NCBI GenBank assembly: GCA_964006375.1
Contig: OZ023269.1
Coordinates: 61,305,968 to 61,369,967, forward strand
Source: Tillus elongatus
Lineage: Eukaryota > Arthropoda > Insecta > Coleoptera > Cleridae
Reading direction: 5' to 3'
DNA: 64,000 nt
Of this stretch, positions 63,202 through 64,000 are shown one piece after another. The notes under the pieces were generated by a model. The model was not told the origin of the DNA. It did no database searches and saw nothing but the letters and a program-made list of their open reading frames with translations. How positions within the stretch are numbered: position 1 is the stretch's first letter; the number at the start of each line of letters is the position of its first letter. A program made the position numbers and the translations under genes.

Positions 63202-63850
63202 ACCATCTGATACTAAAAAGTAAATTTTTAACGAATTATATACACCTGCAAGAATAAGTTTTAAACGTAGCCGTACAATAATCAAAGGTTTAAATGTATT
63301 GTGGTTGATTGATTTAGCTGAATTACAGGCTACTGAATTATAAACTACTACAAAGAAACCTCTGGTTACAAGTACAGTTTAGTGGTTATCAATTGTTTTT
63401 CAAAGTATGTGTGGACTCGCCCTCTTAAATCTAAAAATGATGAAGAGGTGACTAAAGCTATGGCTGATATTTAAGCTTATAGTACAGCACCCTCCAACAT
63501 CCATTCTGATCTTGAGTTAGAACTCTAAATTTAACGCATTAATGAAAAAATACAACATTAATCACTATTGCACTGATAGTGATTAATTATTACATATATT
63601 CCACTTATGGTGGTATACGTATCTTGAAAGTAGAGATGTATAAAAATGTAAACTTGGTTTGTTCCTACAAGTGGCTAACGTCACTACTGCTTACAACTCT
63701 ACTGTTCATCAAACTGCTGGTGCCTTAATAAATAACAACATACGTTACATTAATTTTTGAGTTCGTGACGTTTCTGGAATATATCAGTAATGACGAAAAT
63801 TCCGCAGAAATTGTTAACGAATATCAAACTTATGAGAGAATCATCTTTAA
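63182..63850 (+). pseudogene. INT: Polinton integrase, third copy, broken
   Basis: ATG at 63,182. A stop follows -SDTKK-, then LYTPARISFKRSRTI, LWLIDLAELQ, an ~18-bp insertion (ACTACTGAATTATAAACT-type duplication) and FSKYVWTRPLKSKND. A damaged second-Asp region follows, and near the end comes YNSTVHQTAGALINNNIRYI-like text. The catalytic core is interrupted by stops. It is the third member of the same divergent integrase/envelope arrangement. The sequence after it to 64,000 matches the flank at 16,010-16,150. Confidence 0.68.
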
Positions 63851-64000
63851 AAGTGAAACAAGTAAAAATGACTAAAACTCAGGATTTATGCATACTTAGG
63901 ATTTAGAGTTAAACTTAATCGATATAAAAATTTTTGATGAAGTTAAAGTTTATTTGACTCTTAACATTAGTGACAGGTAAACAAACACACCGTTCACCTG

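Noticed and set aside
61353..63850. Reading the envelope-like gene and integrase as an errantivirus (gypsy-type provirus)
   Set aside because: They are transcribed in opposite directions with small ORFs between. No LTRs, gag, protease or reverse transcriptase adjoin them, and the neighbours are Polinton capsid genes. The source of the envelope gene could still be such a virus.

Overview
This window looks like repeat-dense, AT-rich DNA from an arthropod nuclear genome, most likely an insect. I see no host gene, rRNA, functional tRNA gene or CRISPR array. Nearly everything recognisable is a mobile element or a decayed virus-like element. The organism call rests on the element types: Polinton/Maverick-type capsid, protease, packaging ATPase and integrase remnants, I-, R1- and RTE-type LINEs, piggyBac and pogo transposons, and a tRNA-derived SINE. 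No species can be named.

Layout. (1) 1-28,069 is one giant palindrome. Positions 1-8,602 reappear in reverse complement at 13,905-28,017, around a 5.3-kb spacer. Each arm carries the same Polinton debris: minor capsid (penton-like) 3' end, two unknown ORFs, major capsid C-terminus, integrase, a coiled-coil ORF, a small basic ORF and an envelope-fusion-like gene. Both arms also share an R1-type LINE derivative, which therefore inserted before the duplication. Only the right arm has a 5.6-kb I-type LINE (20,412-26,033, 12-bp target duplication), which inserted later. (2) The spacer 8,603-13,904 has more Polinton genes (capsid, ATPase, a phospholipase-A2-like ORF, penton) split by a defective piggyBac (9,646-11,784). 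A SINE with a 15-bp target duplication sits inside that piggyBac. (3) 28,070-33,080 repeats the spacer gene set after another R1-type fragment.

(4) 33,081-54,648 is a foldback-like composite. Its two 2.4-kb inverted arms enclose about 16 kb built on arrays of a roughly 105-bp monomer in alternating orientation. The arrays are interrupted by Helentron/HINE-like elements, piggyBac 3'-end fragments, an RTE-type LINE, and an apparently intact 3.5-kb pogo-class transposon (40,361-43,844). That transposon has identical 25-bp terminal repeats, a TA duplication and an uninterrupted 833-codon transposase. (5) 54,649-64,000 is another Polinton copy: protease, pVI/pX-like minor virion protein, ATPase, major capsid, unknown ORFs, the longest envelope-like gene and a divergent integrase.

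How the parts relate. The Polinton copies share one gene set, including a transmembrane fusion-protein-like gene transcribed divergently from the integrase. This suggests the ancestor could form enveloped particles or move between cells. All copies are broken by stops, frameshifts and nested insertions. No DNA polymerase B is recognisable. The pogo element is the only gene here that looks capable of making a full-length product.
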